A stretch of 64,000 nucleotides of DNA from Lysinibacillus composti (GTDB taxonomy: Bacteria > Bacillota > Bacilli > Bacillales_A > Planococcaceae). Where the stretch lies: contig NZ_JAFBDY010000009.1 in the NCBI RefSeq assembly GCF_016908465.1, positions 87,921 through 151,920 on the forward strand, written 5' to 3'. Within the stretch, counting starts at the first letter, position 1, and the number at the start of each line of letters is the position of its first letter. Below are positions 1-9,500 of the stretch, piece after piece. The notes under the pieces were generated by a model. That model did no database searches. It was not told the DNA's origin and was given only the letters and a program-made list of their open reading frames with translations. Both the position numbers and the translations under genes were made by a program.

Positions 1-99
1 CTCCTGAACGGAAGGATGCAATTCGCGTTCCACTTGTTCTAACTGTGTATTGATAAACGATTGATGATCACGTGCAATCGTTGCAACAGATAAACTCAC
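1..99 (-). CDS. 5' end of an unidentified leftward gene (partial)
   Basis: The minus strand carries an AAGGAG ribosome site followed nine bases later by a GTG codon at 99, then an open frame of 33 codons running off the left edge. The readable start is V-S-L-S-V-A-T-I-A-R-D-H-Q-S-F, with a glutamine/glutamate-rich helix after it. I do not recognise the family from so short a piece. The start is chosen from the ribosome site; an ATG a few bases upstream is in another frame. A candidate promoter lies about 180 bases upstream. Confidence 0.55.
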   Translation of the reverse strand, partial: MSLSVATIARDHQSFINTQLEQVERELHPSVQE

Positions 100-276
100 T
101 TAACATCGCTCCTTAGAAAGACACATCTCGAGCATGAAATGAACAAAGTCTAAAAACGCCACTTCCTATGGCAACAACTTTGTGATCAACTTCTTGTTGG
201 CCCAAGATCATGTCCCTTCTTATACGGATTTTCTTGAATTGTTCGATTCCAATCCGCTAAAAAAGTCTTTCCCTTC

Positions 277-306
277 ATTATACCGTTAAATCAAGTGTAT
301 TGTTAG
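277..306 (-). promoter_or_regulatory. possible sigma-A promoter for the leftward gene
   Basis: On the minus strand a perfect TATAAT (282 to 277) is preceded, 18 bases away, by CTAACA (4 of 6 match to TTGACA). It would give a leader of about 170 bases before the GTG start at 99. The leader holds short complementary stretches (ACAAAG/CTTTGT) but no T-box or other riboswitch consensus that I can recognise. Confidence 0.3.
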
Positions 307-411
307 CATTTCGATTGAAAGTGTGGAGGGGGAGTGTTATTTGAGAGGATGTTGAGTAGTTGCGAGAGGATTGTACGGTGTTGGAGGGTGAGTTGGATTT
401 GATGAAGATTA

Positions 412-633
412 GGTTGAACGGACGAAAGAAATGCTGAACGGACGAAAAGCGCGGCTAAGCGGACGAAAGAAACGCTGAACGGACGAAACGCGAGGTTAAG
501 CGGATGAAAGAAACGCTGAACGGACGAAAAGCGCGGCTAAGCGGACGAAAGAAACGCTGAACGGACGAAAAGTGAGGCTAAACGGACAAAAGAAAACATG
601 AACGGACGAAACATGTGGCTAAGTGGACGAATC
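412..633. repeat. GGACGAA minisatellite, 11 units of about 20 bp
   Basis: The seven-base core GGACGAA (with GGATGAA and GGACAAA variants) occurs eleven times at spacings of 20-21 bases. Units alternate between a form ending AAGCGCGGCTAAGC and a form ending AGAAACGCTGAAC, so the true period is a 41-bp dimer. No frame is open across it, so it is not coding. GC content is higher than in the flanks. Nothing else is recognisable from about 310 to 1030 apart from this array. Confidence 0.9.
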
Positions 634-1034
634 ATCAACCCTATCCATAAGTAACAAATTTATTCCATTTTCCCAGTTAAAAAAGAAAAATATAATCAAA
701 ATGGCACGGTTTGAAACTGTAAATGTTTGGAGACCATATCAGTAACGAGGTAATCACAGGTCAAGCCACGGTTGAATGAAGAACAATGATCCATCGAGTC
801 ATAAATTTTGAATGAGTAATAATACGACCTACTATTTTATCTGAACGCAACTATATCCAGGAGCGAAAAGTTTTCTGAATTGTGTTCACAAAATAGACAT
901 TTTTCAGCGAAGGGTTACATAAGTATAAATAAACATAAATGTTCGTATTATCTACTCATCGAGGAATTTGATTCGATGAGAAATATTGAATAAAAGCAAC
1001 CTGGTTTAATTATAAAAATGGTAGAGTGCCTACA

Positions 1035-1063
1035 GATACTTCGAGCTAAAACTATGTTATAAT
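1035..1063 (+). promoter_or_regulatory. extended -10 promoter
   Basis: TGTTATAAT at 1055-1063 is a perfect extended -10 (TGnTATAAT). The hexamer 17 bases upstream, GATACT, is a poor -35, as is common when the extended -10 is present. The site lies 41 bases before the IDEAL-domain gene, whose AGGAGGGG ribosome site follows. Confidence 0.5.
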
Positions 1064-1103
1064 CAGAAATATCAGAATAATCGGATAACTAGGAGGGGTC
1101 AAT

Positions 1104-1568
1104 ATGATTCAAGTGCAATTTATGAAACCATTTTATACGAAAGTTGCGGGAGAGAATTTACGGTTAGTCTTTGCATATCAATACTTCTCGATTATGAAGG
1201 ATAATGAATTGTATCATTTTGTTCCAGTCGAAGGGAAAGAGATTATTGTGAACTTGAATACGATGCAAATTGAAAACCTTTCTGAAATATTTGTTTTCCA
1301 GCGTGGGAACCGTTATATTCGTATGCCATTGTATCAATTATTGTTAATTTCAAATGTGCACGAACATTTGTCACCAATTCTACAAAAGGCTTCATCTCAA
1401 AAAGATACGGTGAACCTTGTACCAAACGAATCAGATCAAGAAATTGATAGTGTGATTCGAGTGTTGGAAGAACAAAATATTGACCGATTAATTGATGAGG
1501 CTTTAGCTAATCGTGACGAAGAATTGTTTAATGATTTAGTGGAGCGAAAAACTGCACTTCAACAGTAG
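1104..1568 (+). CDS. IDEAL-domain protein
   Basis: A 154-residue soluble protein with a perfect AGGAGGGG ribosome site eight bases before ATG. Residues 1-95 form a mixed hydrophobic domain that I do not recognise. The C-terminus (about 125-150) contains IDRLIDEALANRDEELFNDL, which matches the IDEAL domain, a short helical module found at the C-termini of several Bacillales proteins such as YpiB and thought to mediate protein-protein contacts. There is no signal peptide or membrane segment. It stands alone between a minisatellite and a convergent terminator. Its function is unknown; the domain call is fairly secure. Confidence 0.75.
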   Translation: MIQVQFMKPFYTKVAGENLRLVFAYQYFSIMKDNELYHFVPVEGKEIIVNLNTMQIENLSEIFVFQRGNRYIRMPLYQLLLISNVHEHLSPILQKASSQKDTVNLVPNESDQEIDSVIRVLEEQNIDRLIDEALANRDEELFNDLVERKTALQQ

Positions 1569-1624
1569 TAGCTTTGTGAGCGGACATCGGAGGAATAACG
1601 ACAGCATGAATACGATTGAAACAT

Positions 1625-1661
1625 AAAAAGCACCTCGATACATATTTCATCGAAGGTGCTT
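1625..1661. terminator. convergent bidirectional terminator
   Basis: AAGCACCT-CGAT pairs with ATCGA-AGGTGCTT (12 pairs, one bulge, nine-base loop). On the minus strand it is followed by TTTTT, on the plus strand by a weaker U-run. It sits between the rightward IDEAL-domain gene and the leftward 32-codon gene and can serve both. Confidence 0.75.
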
Positions 1662-1761
1662 ATGTTCTATATTAAAGGGTTGGGATTAGATTAATGGAAG
1701 AAATCGCATGACGTGAACTGTTTTAACAAGGGTCGTAATGGTTTTGTACGTAGATTTCTGA

Positions 1762-1860
1762 CTAAGAGATAAAGTAGTGAATAACCAACACAACAATCCC
1801 AGATCCGATTATACCAAAGAGCCAATCTCCCAAAGTTAACTTACGTTTAGCTTCTTTCAT
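1762..1860 (-). CDS. 32-residue single-pass membrane peptide
   Basis: A short gene on the minus strand. An AGGAGGGG ribosome site lies five bases before ATG at 1860, and the frame closes with TAG at 1762. The peptide begins MKEAKRKLTLGDWLF and continues as an almost uninterrupted hydrophobic stretch (GIIGSGIVVLVIHYFI), giving a basic N-terminal head and one membrane helix. The terminator at 1625-1661 lies downstream in the right orientation. The ribosome site, composition and terminator together support a real gene. I know no family for it; it could be a regulatory or stress-type membrane miniprotein. Confidence 0.6.
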   Translation of the reverse strand: MKEAKRKLTLGDWLFGIIGSGIVVLVIHYFIS

Positions 1861-2273
1861 CCATACCCCTCCTCTTTTACTAACCCCGGACCTAGCAATT
1901 TAGAACTACTAAATATAATAAATTTAGTTAACCTTTAATCTATTCAAAAAGCCTCACTAGTAGTAGAACAGATGTTTAGTTTTAGTTTGAAATTATTAAT
2001 AAGTCCTTATCAGTATGGAAAAAATTGTGTGTTCCGTAAAACTAAACGTTTAATGAAGACTCTTCACTTTGATATATGCCGGGAAGTGGGTTTTGTTCAT
2101 TTTGAGGTCAAATTTTACAATTGGAGAGATATACCAAAATGAAAATAATGTAAATGAAAATTAATATTTGAAGGGGCTTCTTAATCTCAAATTAAAAGCT
2201 TAATAAGACTAATATACTGGGGTACTTTCTTTCTGCTATCGTTAAATCAAAAATAGTAGGAGGAATCTGGTGA

Positions 2274-3213
2274 TTGATTTTAAAACCTTGCGAACCCTAT
2301 CCAATGACTCCCGCATTAACTGCACTGACTAAAAGACTTCATCCTTCCCACGAAATGTGTCCAAAATTACTAGTTGAACTTAAAAGGCAGGAAGCGGGTG
2401 AACATGGCGAACAACATGTCCTTTCCTTTTTAGCGGCTTGCCAACTACCAGAGCAAACTTATCTACTACACAACGTAGCAATGAAATCAAAAGTCGAGAT
2501 GCGAATTGGTATACTGTTATTGTCACCTTGGTGGTGTTTGATACTAGAAGTTAAGAACATTACGGGGCGACTCTATTTCAATGACAATCCACGTCAGTTG
2601 ATTCGAAAAGGTGATGATGGGAAAGATGAAATTCTGGGCAGCCCGGAAAATCAGGTGGATCAATATACGTTTGGATTGAAGTCATTGTTAGAAAGTCAGG
2701 GGGCAAAATTACCGGTTACGGGGCAATTCTTTTCTGTTTAATGCGATTATTTAGTAACCACCCATGAAGGTCCCACTGTTGATTGGACGAGAGGTGATTA
2801 GATTTATTTGGTCATTGCCAAGGAGTGGTGGCGCAAACGTTGATTCGAGAAAGTTAGGGGAATTATTAATGAAATCCCTTTATACCCGTGATCCATTCCC
2901 ACTTTGCAACTACTACAAGATCTCACCAAGAATGATTTCTACAGGCGTTGAATGGCCAAGTTGTGGAACCATTCCGATGCTGCGGGCGTTAAGAACTTGG
3001 AAATGTCTGAGGTGTGGGAAGACTAGTATGGATGCACATTTTCGGGCATTAAAGGATTATTACATGTTAATAAGAGAAGAGATAAACAATAAGGAATGTA
3101 TACAATTCTTAAAATTACGGAATCGACAAGAAGCTACTAGGATACTAAGTAAAAATAGCATCGGAAGTAATGGAGTTAAAAGAGACAGTGTCTATATTTT
3201 AAAAGGCAGGTAA
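2274..3213 (+). pseudogene. NERD-domain (nuclease-related) protein, frameshifted
   Basis: Two adjacent frames encode the halves of one Bacillales NERD-family protein of about 310 residues. The first (TTG at 2274, AGGAGG 10 bases upstream) carries the NERD core: EAGEHGEQHVLSFL near residue 42, then LLLSPWWCLILEVKNITGRLYF. It ends early at 2741. The second (from about 2764) carries the C-terminal half with a zinc-ribbon remnant (CLRCGK) and a helical tail. Joining them needs two frame changes near 2718 and 2760. The first ribbon half reads WPSCG where CxxC is expected, so that cysteine is lost too. Most likely a decaying gene. Confidence 0.75.
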
Positions 3214-3259
3214 GTTTTTAATGGAGGAGTTAAAGGAAAAGAGCATTATGGTCTTAAAT

Positions 3260-3345
3260 TTAAGTGAGCAAAACAAGTGTGTAACCGATCAAGGGGATAA
3301 TTAAGTGAGCAAAACATGAATCTAAACGGTCAAAAGGTAATCATT
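3260..3345. repeat. degenerate 41-bp-period repeat
   Basis: TTAAGTGAGCAAAACA occurs at 3260 and again at 3301, exactly 41 bases apart. Between them and after them lie related half-units beginning TAACCGATCAA and TAAACGGTCAAAA. The half-unit length (20-21) and the 41-bp dimer match the architecture of the minisatellite at 412-633. The rest of the gap from 3214 to 3666 holds no gene that I can support. Confidence 0.55.
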
Positions 3346-3666
3346 TACCTTTCAACATGCAAAATTATCTCACCCTCGTGACAATTATGACAAAATTCGA
3401 CTGCCGTAATTTCACTGTAAAACAAATTTTATTCACACGGCGAGCGGAAAGTTGTATACTAAAATGCAGGATTTGTCTGTTTGTGTAATACATACGGAAT
3501 TTTTAACAAATAATATAAGCACAATCACTAATAGGACATGTAGAATCCCTAAAGCAGAATCTATAAATTCAACTTTCTTGGGCATTCTGAAAAGAAATAG
3601 ATCGAGTAATTGGTCGGTAGCATCGTACATACTCGCTCTCGAAATTGAAAGGAAGTAACGATTATT

Positions 3667-4941
3667 ATGACAAAGAAAATTTGTGTTGTTGGTTTAGGGT
3701 ATATTGGTTTACCAACAGCCGTTACATTTGCAAATCACGGAATCAAGGTTCACGGTGTTGATGTGAGTCAAGCAGCTGTGGAATCAATTCAAAATAAGAA
3801 GTTACACATTGAAGAACCAGGTCTTCAAGAACGTTTAGATAAAGCGGTAGATAGCGGCTTTTTAACTGCTGCAACTACTCCTGAAGAAGCTGATGCATTT
3901 ATTATTGCTGTTCCGTCACCAATTAACCCTGATAAAACAGCGAATTTAGAATATGTACGCCAAGCAACGGCTTCAATCGTTCCTTATGTGAAAAAAGGAA
4001 ACCTAGTTATTTTAGAATCAACTGTACCACCAAAAACTGTAGAACGTATTATGTTGCCTGAGCTTGTAAAAACAGGTCTTGAAATTGGTACAGAAATTTA
4101 TGTTTCACATTCTCCTGAGCGAGTAATTCCAGGTAAAATCTTTGAAGAGTTAATTAACAATGACCGTATTGTTGGTGGAGTTAACAAGGAATCAGCTGAA
4201 TTAACAAAAGAACTTTATGAGACTTTTGTTCAAGGGACAATCCATATTACAGATGCAACAACTGCTGAACTTGTAAAAGTAATGGAAAATACGTACCGTG
4301 ACGTAAACATTGCGTTTGCAAATGAGCTTGCGAAATTAGCTGAGAAATTAGACGTAAACATTTGGGAAGCCATTAAATTTGCGAACTTCCACCCACGAGT
4401 AAATGTTCACTTCCCAGGGCCAGGTGTTGGTGGTCACTGTATCGCAGTTGACCCATGGTTCTTAGTTGAATTAGGTGGAGATACGGCAGCTATTATTAAC
4501 ATGTCTCGCCATACAAATGACAGCATGCCACACTTTACAGCACAAAAAACACAAGCGATTTTGAATCAAAACAAAATTGCTGGTGCAAAAGTTGCTGTAT
4601 TAGGTCTTGCATTTAAAGGAAACGTAGACGATATGCGCGAAAGTCCTTCAACAGAAGTGATTGAGCAATTACAAGAACTTGGATTAGAAGTAATTTCATT
4701 TGATCCGCACATTAAAGAAAATAAACACGCTACTCAAACGCAAAGCTTTGAAGAAGCGACAAAAGATGCAGACATTCTTTTAGTGCTAACAGATCACAAT
4801 GAATTTAAAACATATGCACCAACAACAATTCAAAATATGAGAAACAAAATTGTGTTTGACACAAAAAATTGCCTTAGTCGCGAAACTTGGCAAAATGCAG
4901 ACTTCCAGTACCACTTACTTGGAGATGCGAAAAACATATAA
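3667..4941 (+). CDS. wecC: UDP-N-acetyl-D-mannosamine dehydrogenase (WecC type)
   Basis: A 424-residue nucleotide-sugar 6-dehydrogenase that would oxidise UDP-ManNAc to UDP-ManNAcA with two NAD+. The N-terminal Rossmann motif GLGYIGLP (9-16) binds NAD. The active-site cysteine is C258 in GPGVGGHCIAVDPWFL, and this wording is typical of WecC rather than of UDP-glucose dehydrogenases. The central helix region and C-terminal UDP-binding domain (about 310-424) are complete. The ribosome site is AAGGAAG. It is followed by a terminator and then by a TagA-type ManNAc transferase, so both neighbours act on ManNAc. The product probably supplies an acidic sugar for a cell-wall glycan. A UDP-GlcNAc 2-epimerase is not in the window. 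Confidence 0.85.
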   Translation: MTKKICVVGLGYIGLPTAVTFANHGIKVHGVDVSQAAVESIQNKKLHIEEPGLQERLDKAVDSGFLTAATTPEEADAFIIAVPSPINPDKTANLEYVRQATASIVPYVKKGNLVILESTVPPKTVERIMLPELVKTGLEIGTEIYVSHSPERVIPGKIFEELINNDRIVGGVNKESAELTKELYETFVQGTIHITDATTAELVKVMENTYRDVNIAFANELAKLAEKLDVNIWEAIKFANFHPRVNVHFPGPGVGGHCIAVDPWFLVELGGDTAAIINMSRHTNDSMPHFTAQKTQAILNQNKIAGAKVAVLGLAFKGNVDDMRESPSTEVIEQLQELGLEVISFDPHIKENKHATQTQSFEEATKDADILLVLTDHNEFKTYAPTTIQNMRNKIVFDTKNCLSRETWQNADFQYHLLGDAKNI

Positions 4942-4952
4942 GTGCTATAAGT

Positions 4953-4989
4953 GGCAGTGTGCATAAATGGGCACACTGCCATATTTTTT
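4953..4989 (+). terminator. terminator after wecC
   Basis: GGCAGTGTGC and GCACACTGCC form a perfect 10-bp stem with an eight-base loop, followed by ATATTTTTTG. It separates wecC from the downstream transferase gene, which may be read by partial read-through. Confidence 0.8.
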
Positions 4990-5032
4990 GATAACATAAC
5001 CTAAAACATAAAAATGGATGGTTGATTAACAG

Positions 5033-5752
5033 ATGAAGGAAAAAGTACTTGGTATTCAAGTTAATACGGAAAATTATGATGAACTAATTCCAAAAGTATT
5101 TGAACGAATTGAAACAAAAGAAAAGTCATTAATTGTAGCAATTAATCCTGAGAAGATTATTAAAGCAAAGGAAGATCCAGCTTTAAAGAAGTTACTAAAT
5201 GAAGCAGAGTTCCAAATTCCAGATGGGATTGGGGTCATATTAGCTTCAAAGATTCAAAAAGGACAAATTACTTCTCGTGTAACTGGTGTAGATATGATGT
5301 TGCGTCTTTGTCAGGAAGCTGCACAACGTAAAAAGCCAATCTTCTTATATGGGGGGAAACCGGGAGTAGCCGAAAAAGCAGCGGATAAACTACGTGAACT
5401 TTATCCTGGAATTATTGTTGCAGGTACGCAAGATGGATATGAGAAGGATCAAAATAAAGTCATTGATAAAATTAATGAGGCAAAACCAGATCTTCTATTT
5501 GTCGCAATGGGTAGTCCGAAACAAGAGAACTGGATTAATGAAAATCGTGACCAACTACACCCAACAATTTATCAAGGAGTAGGTGGATCTTTTGATGTTT
5601 TAGCCGGTACAGTGAAGCGTGCACCAGAAGCCTTCCAAAAGGCTGGATTGGAATGGTTCTATAGACTTATGAAAGAACCAAAACGGTTAAAGCGTCAGTT
5701 GGCATTACCTTTATTTTTATTAGAAGTAGCCCGTAGTTCTAAGGGGAAATAA
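5033..5752 (+). CDS. tagA: WecG/TagA/CpsF-family ManNAc transferase
   Basis: A 239-residue GT26 glycosyltransferase. Family members add ManNAc to undecaprenyl-PP-GlcNAc to make the linkage disaccharide of wall teichoic acid or of SLH-binding secondary wall polymers. The family signatures are in order: NPEKI near 38, PDGIG with the candidate catalytic aspartate D64, GVDMM near 85, YGGKPGVAEKA, and MGSPKQENW near 155. A basic, hydrophobic C-terminal tail (205-239) fits membrane association. The ribosome site is weak (GGATGG). With wecC beside it and SLH proteins all around, a role in making the SLH-binding wall polymer is plausible. The pyruvyl transferase CsaB is not in this window. Confidence 0.85.
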   Translation: MKEKVLGIQVNTENYDELIPKVFERIETKEKSLIVAINPEKIIKAKEDPALKKLLNEAEFQIPDGIGVILASKIQKGQITSRVTGVDMMLRLCQEAAQRKKPIFLYGGKPGVAEKAADKLRELYPGIIVAGTQDGYEKDQNKVIDKINEAKPDLLFVAMGSPKQENWINENRDQLHPTIYQGVGGSFDVLAGTVKRAPEAFQKAGLEWFYRLMKEPKRLKRQLALPLFLLEVARSSKGK

Positions 5753-5930
5753 CAAAAGTTTTATGTTGATGAAAATCTAACCAGTACAACCAAAATAAAA
5801 ATAATTATGTAATCTTTGTAATAATCCATTGTTCTTTCGTAATAATGGTGATAAACTGTAATTGTTAGTAAGATTTTCTCTATGAAATATAATTTTTCCC
5901 TGCAAGGAAAAAACGGTTGGTAGCCCAAAA

Positions 5931-5967
5931 AAGAAGGCCTAAGCACAATGCTTAGGTCTTTTTTTAT
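5931..5967. terminator. terminator after tagA
   Basis: CCTAAGC-acaat-GCTTAGG is followed by TCTTTTTTT and preceded by AAAAAAGAAGG, so it can act in both directions. It lies 180 bases after the tagA stop. Just before it is a small hairpin (TTTTCC-ctgca-aGGAAAA, about 5893-5911). Confidence 0.8.
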
Positions 5968-6449
5968 GGAAATTTAATTTAATGAATTATGCATATATCG
6001 GGAGAACTAACAATACACTTATCGAGGGACTAAGTTACTAAACTATTTTAATGGTTGGTAATATTGATATAAATAGTAGTAAAAGTAAACTAAATAAAAT
6101 CTATTAATATTTTATCCATATAAATGTAGTACTACCAATATAGTTGAAGTACAACCAAAGGTTACCAAAATAGAATTAGCTAAAATTCGACGCTTTGTAA
6201 TAGGAATTTAATAGTTTTAATTATTGTTATCATAATGTAATAGAGTCTCGAACCCTTATATAACAGTGTATGTATGGTATCCAGACATCGAAAATTGATA
6301 TATCAAAATAATTAATTGGTAGAATTTAAAAGATTTTGTTGGTTTTGACTAGATTTTATGTCATAATAAAGTAGATTTTAAGTTATCCATTCCTATAAAT
6401 CCGTTAATCAACAAACTTAGACAATTATGTCAAAGGTGACAAAAAATGA

Positions 6450-6478
6450 TTGACATAACATTTATATACTACTAAACT
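6450..6478 (+). promoter_or_regulatory. S-layer gene promoter candidate
   Basis: TTGACA at 6450 is followed after 17 bases by TAAACT (4 of 6). It lies about 84 bases before the S-layer start. The gap from 5968 to 6561 is very A+T-rich and holds no open frame, only further weak promoter-like hexamers such as TTGACT at 6345. A long A+T-rich leader with several promoters is usual for S-layer genes. Confidence 0.5.
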
Positions 6479-6561
6479 TTTATGTGTAATAGTTTTTCTA
6501 CACATGTTCGTGAAGGATAACTAAAATATTATTAATCGATCTTAGAGGAGGAAATCTTTCT

Positions 6562-9500
6562 ATGGCTAACCAACCAAAGAAATACAAAAAATTCGTAGCA
6601 ACTGCTGCTACAGCTACTTTAGTAGCATCTGCAATCGTGCCTGTAGCTTCTGCTGCAACACCATCTGATATCGCTGGTAACGACCACGAAGCTGCGATCA
6701 AAGCTTTATTAGAACTAGGATATGTAAGTGGTAAAGCTGACGGTTCATTTGCTCCAAACGAAACAGTAACTCGTGGACAAGTAGCTTTAATGCTTGGTAA
6801 ATGGGCTAAAGCTTTAGGTCTTGAAGCTCCTGCTGACTACGCAACAAAAGAATATTTCAATGACTATCCAACTTTTGCAACTGAAGAAAACAAAGAAATG
6901 TTCGCTTTAGTTAAAGCAAACGGAATTTTCCAAGGTTATACTGATGGTTCATTAAAACCACAAGATAAAATCAGCCGTCAACAAATGGCAGTAGTACTTG
7001 ACAGTGCTTACAAAGCAATTACTGGTAAATCTTTAAAAGAACTTGCTGGTGACACTTCAAACGTTACTGTAGCAGACATTGAAAAAGTAAATGCTGACTA
7101 CCGTGATGAAGTTAAAGCACTTAAAGCATTAAAAATCACAGCTGTTGATAACTTCAATCCAACAGGAAATGTAACTCGTGGACAATTTGCTTCATTCTTG
7201 AACGCAACTATTAATGCTAAAGCTCCAACTTCTGAAGCTGGTGTAATTAAATCATTAACTGCAACTTCGACAAATCAATTAACAGTTGTGTTTGACGGTG
7301 CGGTTAATCCTGAAACTGCAAAATTCTCAGTAGCTCGTGGTACAACTGGTTTTAACGTAACTGAAATCGATTGGAACGAAGACAAAACTGAAGCAGTATT
7401 AACAGTAGATACTAAGTTTACTGATGCAACTTACACATTAACAGTTAGTGGTGTTGCTTCTGAAGACTTAAAAGCATCTGTAACTACAACAAGAGAAACT
7501 GTGACAGCAATCGAATTCAACTCTGAATACCTAGCATTCACAGGTAAAGAAGATGCTAATAAAAATAAAGAAGCTAAAATTGGCTTCACTATTACAAACC
7601 AATATGGTGAAGATATTACAGAAGATACAAATCATCAAAACTTTAAAGATGTAAAAATTAAAGGAATTGATGAGACTGACATCTATGTTGACGATTTAAA
7701 AGGTGGACGTGAAGGCGTAGTAACTGTTTGGGTTGATGCTGACGAAGATGACGACGCAACTGGTACAATTGAACTTAGTTATGAAGATGGGGATCTTGAG
7801 ATTGATGCAGAACAAGATGTAACTCTTTCTGATGAGAGTGAACCAGGTTCAGTAGAAATCTTAAAGGTTTATAATGAAAATGAAGAAGAGTTCACAACTG
7901 AAAATGTTAAAGATAAACATGATTTCTACATCTTATTTAACGTTACAGACCAATATGGTGTGAAATTAGATGCTGAAGATTACGAAGAAGATTCTGAATT
8001 AGATGGAAACTTACAACCAACTTCACCTGATGCAATTCAAATTGGATTCATCCGTGATAATTTACGTATTGATGTTTCTAACGATGACATCTTTGAAATC
8101 GACGATGAAGATCAAATTACTGTAAAAGAAATTGATGGAAAACATTATTTTGCTGTTCCATTAACTTTCGATTTAGATGATGTAATTGGTGGAGAAAACA
8201 CTGTAACATTCCGTTCAAAAGCTACTGGTGAAGAAAATTCAGCTAAGTTTAATTTAGTAAGTAGTTCTGAAGTACAAAAAGTTGAACTTGGAACTCCAGA
8301 TGAAGTAGTTGCCGCTGATGAAACTGTTAAATTACCAGTATTCGCTTATGATCAAGCTGGCGAATTAATTACAGATGCAGCTGACTTAAACGATAAATTA
8401 CGTAGCAAAGATGGTAAAGATCCAGAACTGAAAATCACTTGGGATACACCTCGTGTTAAAAATTCTGGTTCTCAAACTTCTGCATTTAACTTCGTTGAAG
8501 AAGATGGTCAAGTATACTTAGAATTTGAAACTACTAGTCACGACAAAGATAAAGCAGAAGATTTAGAAATCGAAATCGAAGTAGACGATTCTGGTGAAGA
8601 ATCATCAGTTGAATTAAGTGTTTATGCAAAAGCTTATGCAGAAAGCATCGTAAACGTTGATGTTGACACTTATGTTTACAAAGACGGCGAACTAGATGTT
8701 AAATTTAAAGCAATCAAAGTTGAAGATCAATATGGTCGTGCATTTGATGATGTTGAAAACTATACAATTCAAGCTGTATCAAAAGATCCAAGCAAAATTG
8801 CAATTAATGGCAAGGATACATTTGCTGCTGCTGGGGACAAAATTAAACTTGTAGGCAACAATGATGGTAGCGCTACAGTAGAGTTTAAATTAGTAAGTAA
8901 TTATACAGATAAAGGTACTGCTAAAACTGCTACAGATACTCAATCTGTAACATTCCGTACAGTAGACGAAGATGATTTTAAATCTTACGTTGTGAAAAGT
9001 GATGGAAAACTTTACGGTGAAGTCGCAACTAAAGATTTTGCAAACATCGAAGTATACGGTGTAACTAGTAATGGTGTTGAAGTTGAATTACCAAAATCAG
9101 CTTATTCAATTTCAGCTGTTTCTGGTGCGAAATACTTAGACTTAGACGTTACTAGTGGTGATGTTGCTACTACACAAACAGCTGTAGACAAGTTAAAAGA
9201 GTCTGGTGTTACATCTATTGATACTGAAGTTGCTGTAATCATTAACAAAGATGGACAACGTGTAACTCATGCACTTACAATTGGTGAAGATGATCCAGCA
9301 GTTGCTGCTCTTAATGTGAAAGACAAAGAATCTGCATCTGAAAAATCTGTAAAATCATTTGATGTAAATATCGCATCTGGTGCTACTTCTATTTCTACAA
9401 CAAACCTACTTGATGCTTTAGCAAATAACAATGCTATTGCTGAAGGTAAATGGGATCTTGAAGACCAATATGGTGAAGATGTAACTGTTTCAGGTACAAC

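Noticed and set aside
100..280. Two overlapping minus-strand frames of 30 and 32 codons in the leader of the left-edge gene (starting MKGKTFLADWNR and MILGQQEVDHK).
   Set aside because: One start codon lies inside the candidate -10 box and neither has good spacing to a ribosome site; such short frames are expected by chance.
412..633. Possible CRISPR array.
   Set aside because: The units are contiguous and have no unique spacers; the spacing of 20-21 bases is too short and there are no cas genes.
5893..5930. Hairpin TTTTCC/GGAAAA followed by AACGGTTGGTAGCCC, which looked like a possible riboswitch fragment.
   Set aside because: It does not fit the GEMM, preQ1, T-box or other consensus structures that I can recall, and it lies after tagA and immediately before a terminator, not upstream of a gene.
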